DNA from: Lachnospiraceae bacterium UBA3711
GTDB taxonomy: Bacteria; Bacillota; Clostridia; Lachnospirales; Lachnospiraceae
DNA: 63,090 bases
Direction: 5' to 3'
Assembly: GCA_002371345.1 (NCBI GenBank)
Contig: DFHY01000108.1
Location: forward strand, 2,046-65,135
Numbering within the stretch: position 1 is the first letter of the stretch; each line of letters opens with the position of its first letter. The notes below the pieces were generated by a model. That model saw only the letters and a program-made list of their open reading frames with translations, did no database searches and was not told the origin of the DNA. Of the stretch, positions 33,613-41,540 are shown in pieces. Position numbers and translations under genes: made by a program.

Positions 33613-35982
33613 TCACGTCTGAAGCCCAGCGCTCATCATCGCCTGGGCGGCAAGCGCCTGCCCGAGGCTTATACCGCCGTCATTCGGCGGGATAAGGTGA
33701 TGGGTATATATATCCATACCGCCGCGCTGAAGATCGTTTCCGGTCATACTGAGAAGCATCGTATTCTGATATACGCCGCCGCTCAGGACAGCTCTGCCGG
33801 CCCCGCTCCTTTCAGAGGCGGATAAGATGGCGCGTGACGTCATCACTGAGAGCGCCCTGTGGAACAGATAGGCCAATTCTCCGGGATCGCCTCCGTCAAG
33901 CCTCTCTCTGATAATCATCATAACCAGAGCATCTGTCGGAAGAGTCATGAAGCTGTCATTCCTATGGCCGCTCTCTGTACATGGCTGCGCATCGGACATG
34001 AGCCTCTCGAGAAAGCGGCCGCATCTGACCTCATCCTCACGTCCCATCAGGCTCGCGTACCTGCCTGCCGAGAACTGAAGCGCCATTGACGCTTCTCCCT
34101 CAAAGGTGGACTCACGGCATATGCCAAGTACAGCGCTTACAGCGTCAAACAGCCTGCCGGCACTGGTGGACACAGCTGTGTTCATCCGCCTGTCAGCCAT
34201 GAGGGATATCGTCCTGAGCTGGTCTGTACGGCAGAGCGAAAGCGCACCGGCGATATCCGCCGCCTCCTCAGGATCAGGACTGAGAGCATGCAGCATGGAC
34301 GCCGCTATCCGCCATCCCTCTCTTGACGCCAGGTCCCCGCCGACCATCAGGAACGGTTTTATACTTCCTATTCTCTCAAAACCTGACCGGCTCGCGAGCA
34401 TCAGCTCGCCGCCCCATATGCTGCCGTCAGTTCCCCATCCCGTTCCGTCGTATGAAGCGCCCAGAACCTCCCCGTCCAGGTCATTTTCGGCCATGCAGGA
34501 TACAATATGCGCAAAATGATGCTGGACCTGAATAAGAGGAACGCCTCTTTCCTTCGCCAGCTCCTTCGCGAAGCCGGTCGAATGGTAACCCGGATGCAGG
34601 TCGCACACGACAGCCTCCGCTCTTCTCTCCAGCAGTGTCTCCATTCTGACGACAGACTCTTCAAGAGCACGCACCGACCTGGGATCCGCCAGGTCTCCCA
34701 CATATGCCGACGGATAGAACATCGGGCCGATTCCTATGCAGAACGTATTCTTCAGCTCGCCTCCTGCCGCGAGAACCGTACGGTCATACTCCCCGCCCGT
34801 AAGCACCGGAAGCGGAGCGTATCCGCGCGATCTGCGGATCATATACGGACTGCCTTCATCAAAATCCATAACGGAGTCGTCGCAGCGGATACGTATCTTG
34901 CGGTCATGTGACAGGATTGCGTCCGCAAATGACCCGAGCTGCTCCCATGCCTCATCGTCATCACGGCAGATCGGCGCGCCGGAGACATTTCCGCTTGTCA
35001 TAACCAGGCATCCGGGCATCTTGACATCGTCAGGATAATCAAACAGAAGCATCTGTATGGGCGCGTACGGAAGCATGACACCGACCTTGGGATTCCCCGG
35101 AGCCACCTCATCGCAGAAAACGGTGCTTGCTTTCTTATTGAGAAGCAGGATCGGCTTCTGATACCCTGTCAGTATCTGCCTCTGGTCTTCACTCATAAAG
35201 CATGAGCCAAGCACCGTCTCCTCATCTCTCATCATCACCGCGAACGGCTTGACCGGGCGGCGTTTTCTCTCGCGCAGCCGCGAAACTGCATCCGTGGACG
35301 TCGCGTCGCAGCACAGATGAAACCCTCCGATTCCCTTTACCGCCAGAATGCCTCCGCCGGCCAGCAGCTTCCTTGCGAAGTGAATCGCATCCGGACCTGT
35401 CTTATCACTGCCCGCAATGTATACCTCCGGACCGCATTCGTTGCAGCATACAGGCTGTGCGTCATAACGGCGCGACTTCGGATTCTCATATTCCTCCGCG
35501 CACTGAGGGCACATCGGGAATTCCTTCATACTCGTTCTTGCGCGGTCATACGGGAGCTCGTCCAGTATGGTAAGCCTTGGGCCGCACTGGGTACAGTTGA
35601 TGAACGGATGAAGATACCTGCGGTTATTTCTGTCGAACAGCTCTCTGCGGCACTGCGGGCAAGTGGCGATGTCCGGAGAGATAAATATGTCACCCTTCTC
35701 CTTCTCGCTCTCAATGATCTCAAAGGTCTTAAGCTCCGGCCTGTCGCTTATATCCCGGACATCCGTCTTCAGTATCACAGATCGCTCAGGGGGAGCCGTC
35801 CGCAGGATTCTTATAAATCTTTCAAGACTGTCCCTGCTGCCCCTGGCAATTACCTCTACATATGACCCCCGGTTGCAGACAGTGCCGGCAATCTGCGTCT
35901 TCATGGCGCTGAGGCTTACGAACGGACGAAAGCCAACTCCCTGAACGATTCCGTACAGCCGGATTCTCTTAGTCTGCTTCAT
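33613..35982 (-). CDS. hypF: HypF, carbamoyltransferase of the cyanide-ligand pathway
   Basis: HypF transfers carbamoyl from carbamoyl phosphate to HypE. In order, the 789-residue protein has an acylphosphatase domain (IRLYGIVQGVGFRPF), paired zinc fingers (CPQCRRELF, CTQCGPR, CPQCAEEY, CNECGPE), a YrdC-like domain (GGILAVKGIGGFHL) and a Kae1-like domain with VQHHFAHIVSCMAEN and SGGVYQNTMLL. The ATG shares a base with the NflB1 stop (TGATG), tying hypF translation directly to the nitrogenase-like gene. HypA and HypB, the nickel inserters, are absent nearby. Confidence 0.96.
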   Translation of the reverse strand: MKQTKRIRLYGIVQGVGFRPFVSLSAMKTQIAGTVCNRGSYVEVIARGSRDSLERFIRILRTAPPERSVILKTDVRDISDRPELKTFEIIESEKEKGDIFISPDIATCPQCRRELFDRNNRRYLHPFINCTQCGPRLTILDELPYDRARTSMKEFPMCPQCAEEYENPKSRRYDAQPVCCNECGPEVYIAGSDKTGPDAIHFARKLLAGGGILAVKGIGGFHLCCDATSTDAVSRLRERKRRPVKPFAVMMRDEETVLGSCFMSEDQRQILTGYQKPILLLNKKASTVFCDEVAPGNPKVGVMLPYAPIQMLLFDYPDDVKMPGCLVMTSGNVSGAPICRDDDEAWEQLGSFADAILSHDRKIRIRCDDSVMDFDEGSPYMIRRSRGYAPLPVLTGGEYDRTVLAAGGELKNTFCIGIGPMFYPSAYVGDLADPRSVRALEESVVRMETLLERRAEAVVCDLHPGYHSTGFAKELAKERGVPLIQVQHHFAHIVSCMAENDLDGEVLGASYDGTGWGTDGSIWGGELMLASRSGFERIGSIKPFLMVGGDLASREGWRIAASMLHALSPDPEEAADIAGALSLCRTDQLRTISLMADRRMNTAVSTSAGRLFDAVSAVLGICRESTFEGEASMALQFSAGRYASLMGREDEVRCGRFLERLMSDAQPCTESGHRNDSFMTLPTDALVMMIIRERLDGGDPGELAYLFHRALSVMTSRAILSASERSGAGRAVLSGGVYQNTMLLSMTGNDLQRGGMDIYTHHLIPPNDGGISLGQALAAQAMMSAGLQT

Positions 35983-37133
35983 CACTGTTCCTTCCCGCTC
36001 CGCCTCCGGCTCCGGTCAATTGCCGCCTGTCCGGACACGGCGAAATGAAACGCGTCCGTCCATTTTCCCCCGAATCCCTTCGCCATTGGCCGGAGCGTGG
36101 GATCCGCGATAATCAGGTCCCACCTGTATCTTTCAACCAGAGATATGAAGTCGTCCTCTTCCCTGAGCGCCGTGTCGCCTTCTTCCGCGAGCGAATCCTT
36201 AAGCTCAAACCATGTTGCCGCCGTGACCGGGCACTTTACCCCTGAGCGCCTGAGCGCGTCCCTGACAGAATTTGCTATCACCTGCTGATGAACCACAAGA
36301 ACCTTCGAGTCCTCTGTAAGGCTCTGTATATAAGGGTGAACGTCCTCCTCGAGCAGTATCATCGGATCTGCCGGAAACGCGACAACATACGGCGTATTGA
36401 ATCTCTCCCTGAGATACTCAGCGGCGGCGATTCCTGCCGGAGATACCACATAGTTGATATCCGCCAGTCCGCTCATCTGCAGCGTCCCGATTCCGCCCTC
36501 CATGCCATGCATAAGCACTCTGCCGTACCCGTTGTCATTGAGGGACTTCTTTATTGCCTCCATCCAGGCGGGATCAAACAGGTCAAGAGGATTAAGGCCG
36601 AGAACTCCGCATACCTTCTCACCGGAATGCTCCGGGAGCTCCTCCTTATTCAGGGCAAACGCCTTCATCAGCACAAGCAGGGCTTCCTCTATACCCCTGT
36701 CGTACATATGCATGCCATCTGTAGAAACCGCGACGCACGGAAGGTGTACTGACCGCTCCGTCATTGCGGCTATTGATGCAAGGTCCGTTCCTATAACTGC
36801 CGGTACAGGAGTTCCGATCAGGGCGATGAACTTCACATCTATCTTCTTCGAAGCGTCTCTAAGCTTCTTCACGAGCAGGTCATCCCGTCCCAGAATGGCG
36901 TCCATATCGCGCAGTCCCGCGCTGAAAACCGCCCCGACCCTCGGGATCGAAGCCTCGTCTGACGGATGTCCATAATAATCCGGCTGCCATCTCGGCTCAT
37001 CGAACCCGCAGACATTTCCCGCGCAGCCTCCTGCGTCAACGATGACCACCATGCCGCCCAGGGCATAGCACATCGAAACCGCTCCCGACTGATCCGGGGC
37101 AAACGGAGTGAGGTATTTTCTTAGTCCCTTCAT
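35982..37133 (-). CDS. Nitrogenase component-1-like subunit NflB1
   Basis: A 383-residue nitrogenase component 1 superfamily protein. The N-terminal core VSMCYALGGMVVIVDAGGCA and NVCGFDEPRW has C22, C37 and C42 as candidate cluster ligands. IGTPVPAVIGTDL follows, where NifD/K keep a Cys and this protein does not. It closes with ADPTLRPMAKGFGG and FAVSGQAAIDR, shared with NflB2. The start overlaps the NflA1 stop by four bases and the stop overlaps hypF by one, so it is embedded in the cluster by coupling at both ends. Its metal centre and substrate are unknown. Confidence 0.86.
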   Translation of the reverse strand: MKGLRKYLTPFAPDQSGAVSMCYALGGMVVIVDAGGCAGNVCGFDEPRWQPDYYGHPSDEASIPRVGAVFSAGLRDMDAILGRDDLLVKKLRDASKKIDVKFIALIGTPVPAVIGTDLASIAAMTERSVHLPCVAVSTDGMHMYDRGIEEALLVLMKAFALNKEELPEHSGEKVCGVLGLNPLDLFDPAWMEAIKKSLNDNGYGRVLMHGMEGGIGTLQMSGLADINYVVSPAGIAAAEYLRERFNTPYVVAFPADPMILLEEDVHPYIQSLTEDSKVLVVHQQVIANSVRDALRRSGVKCPVTAATWFELKDSLAEEGDTALREEDDFISLVERYRWDLIIADPTLRPMAKGFGGKWTDAFHFAVSGQAAIDRSRRRSGKEQ

Positions 37134-38386
37134 ATCTTTTCTACAAGCTCCCTGACTGCGGCATAGCCGTATGGCTGCACATCACTGTTCCAGTAGACAT
37201 GTACTGCGCGCGGATGATAATAGGCCGCGTCCTTTCCGATCGTAAGACAATCGCCCTCCGCGTCATCCTCATAATAGAGCATCGACGGATCCTGGCTGCA
37301 GTACACCCGTGTATCAGGACTTATCTCTGACAGCCCCCTGATGTACCAGCCGCTCTCCTCATTTACGGGAGCAAATATCTCTCTCACGGAAAGCCCCCTC
37401 TTTGCCAGCGTCAGCGCCAGCTCAAACGGATCGGCATTCGCGCATTCACCGATTGATATACTGTATCCTCTCATCCTGTCACAGAAAGAATCAAGAGCCT
37501 CAGATGCCGCCCTGTAGTCATCCCCATCGTCTATCATGATGCCCGCGGCCCCGGAAAACGCGCCGTACTGCCTGTGAATACGGTCAGGATCATAGAACCT
37601 TCGAAGCTCCACATACGGAATATTCAGTCTGGAGGCAAGGTCATCCGCTGCCGGCCTGCATTCCGGGTTAAGCACCAGATTGAAGTTCGCCTCTGACATC
37701 CTCAGGAACTCCTCAAAGCTCGCGCACGTTGATATCTGCCGGATGGTCTTGACCCCTGCCTTCCTGAGATATGAGAACATCTCCCAGGATTCGGAGACAG
37801 GTGAGAAGAATCCGAGCAGGTTGACCGAGGTGCTGACCTTGTCTCTCTTTTCAAGCAGGGAATACAGGGACTGCCTTACATGCACCATGGGTGGTCTGAG
37901 CCCCTCCCTGGTAAGCGCGTACATATAGCATGGCCGCACTCTTACGCCTGTATTCTCCTCCGCCCTGCGGCACACCCTCTCCCAGTCAGTACCCAGCAGG
38001 GCATCGGCGCAGGTGGCACAGATCATCACAAGCTTCGGCTTCACTTCCAGATAGTCAACAATCTCGCCGACTGCCTGCGGAATGCTTTTCAGATGGCGTC
38101 CTGTCACAAGATCCGTCTCATCCATCTGAAGATAGAAGAAACGGTTTCTGTACCGGTCCATGCTGCTGATCTGAGAAGTGTTTCGCCCGCAGCACGCAGG
38201 AGACACTATCAGCATGACAGACTCGGGTATAGAGAGACCCGCACGCTTCACGCCGAATCCCTCGGCGCCCGGGGAATTGTATGCCAGCGTAGCAGGGCTG
38301 CTGAATACAAGGTGCTTCGTCACCTGGTACAGGTCGGGTATGCTGCCGGCATCAGCCAGTTCTTTCACTGTATAAAAGGAAGACAT
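37130..38386 (-). CDS. Nitrogenase component-1-like subunit NflA1
   Basis: A 418-residue nitrogenase component 1 superfamily protein, the presumed partner of NflB1. Candidate cluster ligands are C65 and C66 (VSPACCGRNTS) and C123 and C126 (MICATCADALLGTDWE), the latter resembling the Cys-Gly/Asp-Asp segment of NifD. Three Rossmann-like domains follow. GGAGG lies ten bases before the ATG at 38386. It starts 64 bases after the NifH-like gene. Order H-A1-B1 mirrors nifHDK, so A1B1 is the likely catalytic component that receives electrons from the NifH-like protein. Confidence 0.86.
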   Translation of the reverse strand: MSSFYTVKELADAGSIPDLYQVTKHLVFSSPATLAYNSPGAEGFGVKRAGLSIPESVMLIVSPACCGRNTSQISSMDRYRNRFFYLQMDETDLVTGRHLKSIPQAVGEIVDYLEVKPKLVMICATCADALLGTDWERVCRRAEENTGVRVRPCYMYALTREGLRPPMVHVRQSLYSLLEKRDKVSTSVNLLGFFSPVSESWEMFSYLRKAGVKTIRQISTCASFEEFLRMSEANFNLVLNPECRPAADDLASRLNIPYVELRRFYDPDRIHRQYGAFSGAAGIMIDDGDDYRAASEALDSFCDRMRGYSISIGECANADPFELALTLAKRGLSVREIFAPVNEESGWYIRGLSEISPDTRVYCSQDPSMLYYEDDAEGDCLTIGKDAAYYHPRAVHVYWNSDVQPYGYAAVRELVEKI

Positions 38387-38449
38387 GTTCCGCAATCTCC
38401 TCCAATAGTCAGGTCTGATTCTTCACATTTATCTCAAATGACATCTCAC

Positions 38450-39217
38450 TTAAACTTCCTGAACGTCCTGCCCGGCAAGCAGCCTTCCGGCAAGCTCCAG
38501 GAATGTCCTGCTGACCGGAAGATCAGGGTCTCCCTCGATGACAGTCATCCCCTCCTCCTCGAAGCGGATGATGTCGTCACTCCTCGGGATCTCACCGACT
38601 ATTTCAAGGCTCCTCTGCCTCGCAAATGACTGAACCTTCATGGTTTCATTCTCCACGTTTCTGTGGTTCAGGATCAGTCCGAGCACCCTCGCGTAGCTTC
38701 GGTCTTCGAAGTTTTTTACGGCCCTGTTGATGTTGTCCGCGGCATACAGCGCCATCTTCTCCCCGCTTGTCACAATCAGGACCTTGCCGGCATAGCCTTC
38801 CCTGATCGGTGCCGCGAAGCCTCCGCATACCACATCTCCCAGCACATCATACAGAACGACGTCCGGCTTCCACTGTTCGAAGAGCCTGAGTTCCTCCAGC
38901 AGCTGGAAGGTCGCGATGATTCCACGTCCGGCGCAGCCAAGCCCCGGAGTCGGGCCTCCTGTCTCGATGCACAGGACGCCCTTGAAGCCCTCGGCGCTTA
39001 TCTGCCTGTAATCATCGGGATAATCATCCCTGACACGGAGGTAGTCCATAACAGGCTCTACAGCCCTGCCCCCAAGAAGATTGATTGTGGAATCCGCCTT
39101 CGGGTCGCAGCCGATCTGAATCACACGCTTTCCCAGAGACGCGAAAGCGGCAGCCAGATTAGCCGTGATGGTTGACTTCCCGATACCGCCTTTTCCATAT
39201 ATCGCAAGCTTTAACAT
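38450..39217 (-). CDS. NifH-like ATP-dependent iron-sulfur reductase
   Basis: A 255-residue homologue of nitrogenase Fe protein. It has the Walker A YGKGGIGKSTITANL, switch residues around CDPKADST, C95 in GLGCAGRG and C131 in VVCGGFAAPIREG, the two ligands per subunit of the bridging [4Fe-4S] cluster. It should dimerise and pass low-potential electrons with ATP hydrolysis to a component-1 partner, here NflA1/NflB1. GAGG precedes ATG 39217. It is the first gene of the cluster and lies behind a promoter plus a terminator-like hairpin, suggesting attenuation control. Distance from true NifH cannot be ranked without a tree. Confidence 0.92.
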   Translation of the reverse strand: MLKLAIYGKGGIGKSTITANLAAAFASLGKRVIQIGCDPKADSTINLLGGRAVEPVMDYLRVRDDYPDDYRQISAEGFKGVLCIETGGPTPGLGCAGRGIIATFQLLEELRLFEQWKPDVVLYDVLGDVVCGGFAAPIREGYAGKVLIVTSGEKMALYAADNINRAVKNFEDRSYARVLGLILNHRNVENETMKVQSFARQRSLEIVGEIPRSDDIIRFEEEGMTVIEGDPDLPVSRTFLELAGRLLAGQDVQEV

Positions 39218-39235
39218 GTCCTCTATATACTCCTG

Positions 39236-39266
39236 AAAAAAAATCACGCGCTCCAAACGGAGCGCG
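39236..39266 (-). promoter_or_regulatory. Leader terminator/attenuator before the NifH-like gene
   Basis: An 8-bp GC-rich stem CGCGCTCC/GGAGCGCG (39247-39266) with a 4-base loop is followed on the minus strand by T8 (39236-39243), only 18 bases before the start codon. Any transcript from the promoter at 39352-39380 must cross it. A 13-codon open frame (39325-39284, MIRSDSKEASELE) precedes it, without a clear ribosome site. Confidence 0.62.
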
Positions 39267-39351
39267 CGGCTTTTTATCTGCCGCTATTCCAGTTCGGAGG
39301 CTTCCTTGCTGTCAGAGCGAATCATCAAGATATTGTATTCAGCTTTTGCTC

Positions 39352-39380
39352 ATTCTACATGAACTGCACTATACAGTCAA
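39352..39380 (-). promoter_or_regulatory. Promoter of the nitrogenase-like/hyp cluster
   Basis: On the minus strand -35 TTGACT (39375-39380) and -10 TAGAAT (39352-39357) are 17 bases apart, giving a leader of about 130 bases to the NifH-like start. Two 26-bp direct repeats abut the -35 upstream. Confidence 0.65.
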
Positions 39381-39432
39381 TTCAAAAAACAGGTTCTGCT
39401 ATAGAGTTCAAAAAACAGGTTCCGCCATAGAA
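39381..39432. repeat. Two tandem 26-bp repeats upstream of the cluster promoter
   Basis: Copies at 39381-39406 and 39407-39432 share TTCAAAAAACAGGTTC and then C/TGCC/TATAGA, differing at three or four positions. They run directly into the -35, a position typical for activator binding sites. A partial third match (CTATACAG) lies on the promoter side. Confidence 0.75.
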
Positions 39433-39475
39433 CCAGATAAAAGCTTCTCAGCAGAACTGTGTACACGCAGACGGT

Positions 39476-40144
39476 TCACTTCTTTCCCGGAAACTTAGTG
39501 ATCCGGCTGCGCCGGCGCGGACGATCGGGATCGCTGTCTGAATCGTCAGCCGTGCCATCGGTAAAAGGAAGCCCCTGTCCGTCATCAAAGTCAAACGAAA
39601 GGTCGAAGCCGCCGCCCCAGTCCGGCGTGTCCTCGAGATCGCCCATACTCTCCACAGCCATGTCACTGAAGCTGGTGTTAAGCGAATGGATCATGTCTTC
39701 TGTGATCTCCTCCGCCCTCTCGTCACTGATCTCCTGCCCGTGGCTTTTAAGGTAGCTGACGACAATAGAGCTGATAATTCTGGATGCCGGAATCAGCGGC
39801 AGCTCCCGGATCATCTCAAGCATAGTCTTGTCATATGAATCCCCGACCATCTTGACCTGGCTTGTGAGCATATGGCCGTCATGGTTTAATCCCTCCCACT
39901 GCCCGTCGTCAATCATATCGGTGAGATATATCTCCACCTCCTTCCTGGTCATAGGGATATCGATGCCGGACTCCTCGAACAGCTGCATCTTTACTTCAGC
40001 AGTCAGCTCCTCCTCGGAATCCGCATATTCATCGTTGTCCGTCACAACGTAATCAATATATGTATCAGGAATGATCCCCTTGGGAAACAGCTTCCTTATC
40101 TCATCAGCAACTCTCTCAGCCCTGCTTTTTTTCTTTCTCGCCAT
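39476..40144 (-). CDS. Acidic protein of unknown function
   Basis: A 222-residue soluble protein with a basic start (MARKKKSRAERVADEIRK), an acidic helical middle with many Glu and Asp, a hydrophobic helix segment IRELPLIPASRIISSIVVSY, and a Gly/Asp-rich then Arg-rich tail (RPRRRSRITKF). AAGGAGG stands nine bases before the ATG. I recognise no family. It lies upstream of the NifH-like gene on the same strand, 258 bases away, but that gene has its own promoter. No membrane helix or catalytic motif is evident. Confidence 0.65.
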   Translation of the reverse strand: MARKKKSRAERVADEIRKLFPKGIIPDTYIDYVVTDNDEYADSEEELTAEVKMQLFEESGIDIPMTRKEVEIYLTDMIDDGQWEGLNHDGHMLTSQVKMVGDSYDKTMLEMIRELPLIPASRIISSIVVSYLKSHGQEISDERAEEITEDMIHSLNTSFSDMAVESMGDLEDTPDWGGGFDLSFDFDDGQGLPFTDGTADDSDSDPDRPRRRSRITKFPGKK

Positions 40145-40238
40145 AACCGCGCGCCTCCTTCATGACAGCTGCGTCCCGGCAAGGCTGTGTCCGGATGCCC
40201 GCCGGTACTGTGTTCAGTATACAATAATTACAATCAAT

Positions 40239-40267
40239 TTGCATCTTTATCAGGTTTCATGTATGAT
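40239..40267 (+). promoter_or_regulatory. Promoter of the PIN-like gene
   Basis: -35 TTGCAT (40239-40244) and -10 TATGAT (40262-40267) are separated by 17 bases. Confidence 0.65.
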
Positions 40268-40333
40268 TGCATGCGGATAATCATCCGCTGCCGCGGCTCA
40301 TCAGGCCCGGTATAAATACAGAGAAAGAGATTG

Positions 40334-41485
40334 ATGAATATGAATATTTACTATATCGACTATGAAAATGTCTCAAGCCAGGGACTGAAAGGTGTTGAGG
40401 CGCTTACAGAGAATGACGAGGTCATCCTTCTGTACAGCAAGAAGGCTGACAATGTCAAGATCGACATCCTTACTACATTGATGGCTTCCAAGGCCAGGAT
40501 CCGTTTCCTGCCGGTTCATGTCGGAACGCCCAACGCTCTTGATTTCCAGCTTGTCACTCTCCTGTTCCTGAACTACAGGCCGGAGGATTACTGCTATATC
40601 ATCAGCAAGGACAGCGGCTATGACTGCTGCATCAAAACTGCCGCCGAGAACGGGGCGCCGAATGTCGCGCGCTATCCGAATATAGAGAGCGCTGTCAACC
40701 GCGTACCAGTAAAAAAGACCCGAAGAGGAAGACGTCCGGCGCAGGATTCAGACGCTCAGGCGGATCAGGCTCATGCCTCTGCTCATTCTCCTTCAGATAA
40801 GGCACCTGTCCGTCCCAAGGCGGACACGTCAGCTCAGGAAGCCTCCGCTGACTCCAGGACAGACGGCTCAAGGTATGACGCCACCGCTGATTCCAAAGCC
40901 GCTTCTTCTCGCATTGAGAATGAGGGGGATGCGGTTGTTTCCCAGGAGACGGCTCCGGTGGCCGCGGATGATGGAGTCAAGAAGAAGCCTGCGAGAAAGA
41001 GGGGCCGTAAGAAAGCATCACAGACTGAAGCCGAGAACGCAGCTCATGCCGTCAAGGACAACGCTCCTGACGCTCAGGCTCCGGAAGAGAATATACAGGC
41101 ACATGACGACGCCTCTGAAGGCAGCCAGCACGCGAAGAACCAGAAGGCTGATAAAGCTCATGACAGCGAGAAGCCTCAGGAGCATGTCCTTCAGCAGAGA
41201 TATCTCTCAAAGCAATTTGAACCGAAGATGCAGCCATCATCCGGCTCATCCCCGAAGCAGGATTCCGACAGGCCTGTGTCTATACTCTCCGTCATCAGGC
41301 GCAGAAACGATGTGCAGCTTGATATGCATCAGATTGATCTGATAAGGGAAGCACTGAAAAGCTCCGGCAACAAGCAGCAGTTCTACAGCTATTTCGTAAA
41401 GAAGCTGGGGCAGAAACAGGGGATCGAGCTGTACCATTCCATAAAGAGTTCCTATACGGATCTTGTCAACGCAAATCTTCAGTAA
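40334..41485 (+). CDS. PIN-like domain protein with charged low-complexity linker
   Basis: A 383-residue protein. Residues 1-125 form a PIN-like nuclease domain: NIYYIDYENVSSQGL with the first acidic residues, VGTPNALDFQL and YIISKDSGYDCCI with further Asp. A long Ala/Asp/Lys/Glu-rich segment follows (about 130-300), including RGRRP and KKPARKRGRKK patches likely to bind nucleic acid. A conserved C-terminal helical region (ILSVIRRRNDVQLDMHQIDL onward) closes it. It is probably an RNA- or DNA-cleaving protein, but partner and target are unknown. The ATG at 40334 is preferred; the codon before it is TTG. Confidence 0.75.
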   Translation: MNMNIYYIDYENVSSQGLKGVEALTENDEVILLYSKKADNVKIDILTTLMASKARIRFLPVHVGTPNALDFQLVTLLFLNYRPEDYCYIISKDSGYDCCIKTAAENGAPNVARYPNIESAVNRVPVKKTRRGRRPAQDSDAQADQAHASAHSPSDKAPVRPKADTSAQEASADSRTDGSRYDATADSKAASSRIENEGDAVVSQETAPVAADDGVKKKPARKRGRKKASQTEAENAAHAVKDNAPDAQAPEENIQAHDDASEGSQHAKNQKADKAHDSEKPQEHVLQQRYLSKQFEPKMQPSSGSSPKQDSDRPVSILSVIRRRNDVQLDMHQIDLIREALKSSGNKQQFYSYFVKKLGQKQGIELYHSIKSSYTDLVNANLQ

Positions 41486-41491
41486 AGAGAT

Positions 41492-41540
41492 GGCAGCCGC
41501 GTATTAACATCGTATTGTTTATACGCGGCTGCCTGTTTTT
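41492..41540 (+). terminator. Terminator after the PIN-like gene
   Basis: A 13-bp perfect stem GGCAGCCGCGTAT (41492-41504) / ATACGCGGCTGCC (41521-41533) is followed by TGTTTTT. It separates the gene from the convergent glucosaminidase gene and may serve both. Confidence 0.8.

Noticed and set aside
28102..39217. A classical nitrogen-fixation locus
   Set aside because: There is no NifB, NifE/N-specific partner set, NifV, NifX or molybdate transport, and the component-1-like proteins lack the normal ligand pattern. The superfamily includes many non-fixing members.
39244..39352. A molybdenum-cofactor, T-box or other named riboswitch before the NifH-like gene
   Set aside because: The leader has a hairpin-terminator but I could not match the conserved bases of any class I know, so it is reported only as an attenuator candidate.
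39381..39432. CRISPR-like repeats
   Set aside because: Only two directly adjacent copies without spacers and no cas genes.
40773..41342. Overlapping 189-codon frame inside the PIN-like gene
   Set aside because: It is a shifted reading of the low-complexity linker, Arg/Leu-rich without any family signal.
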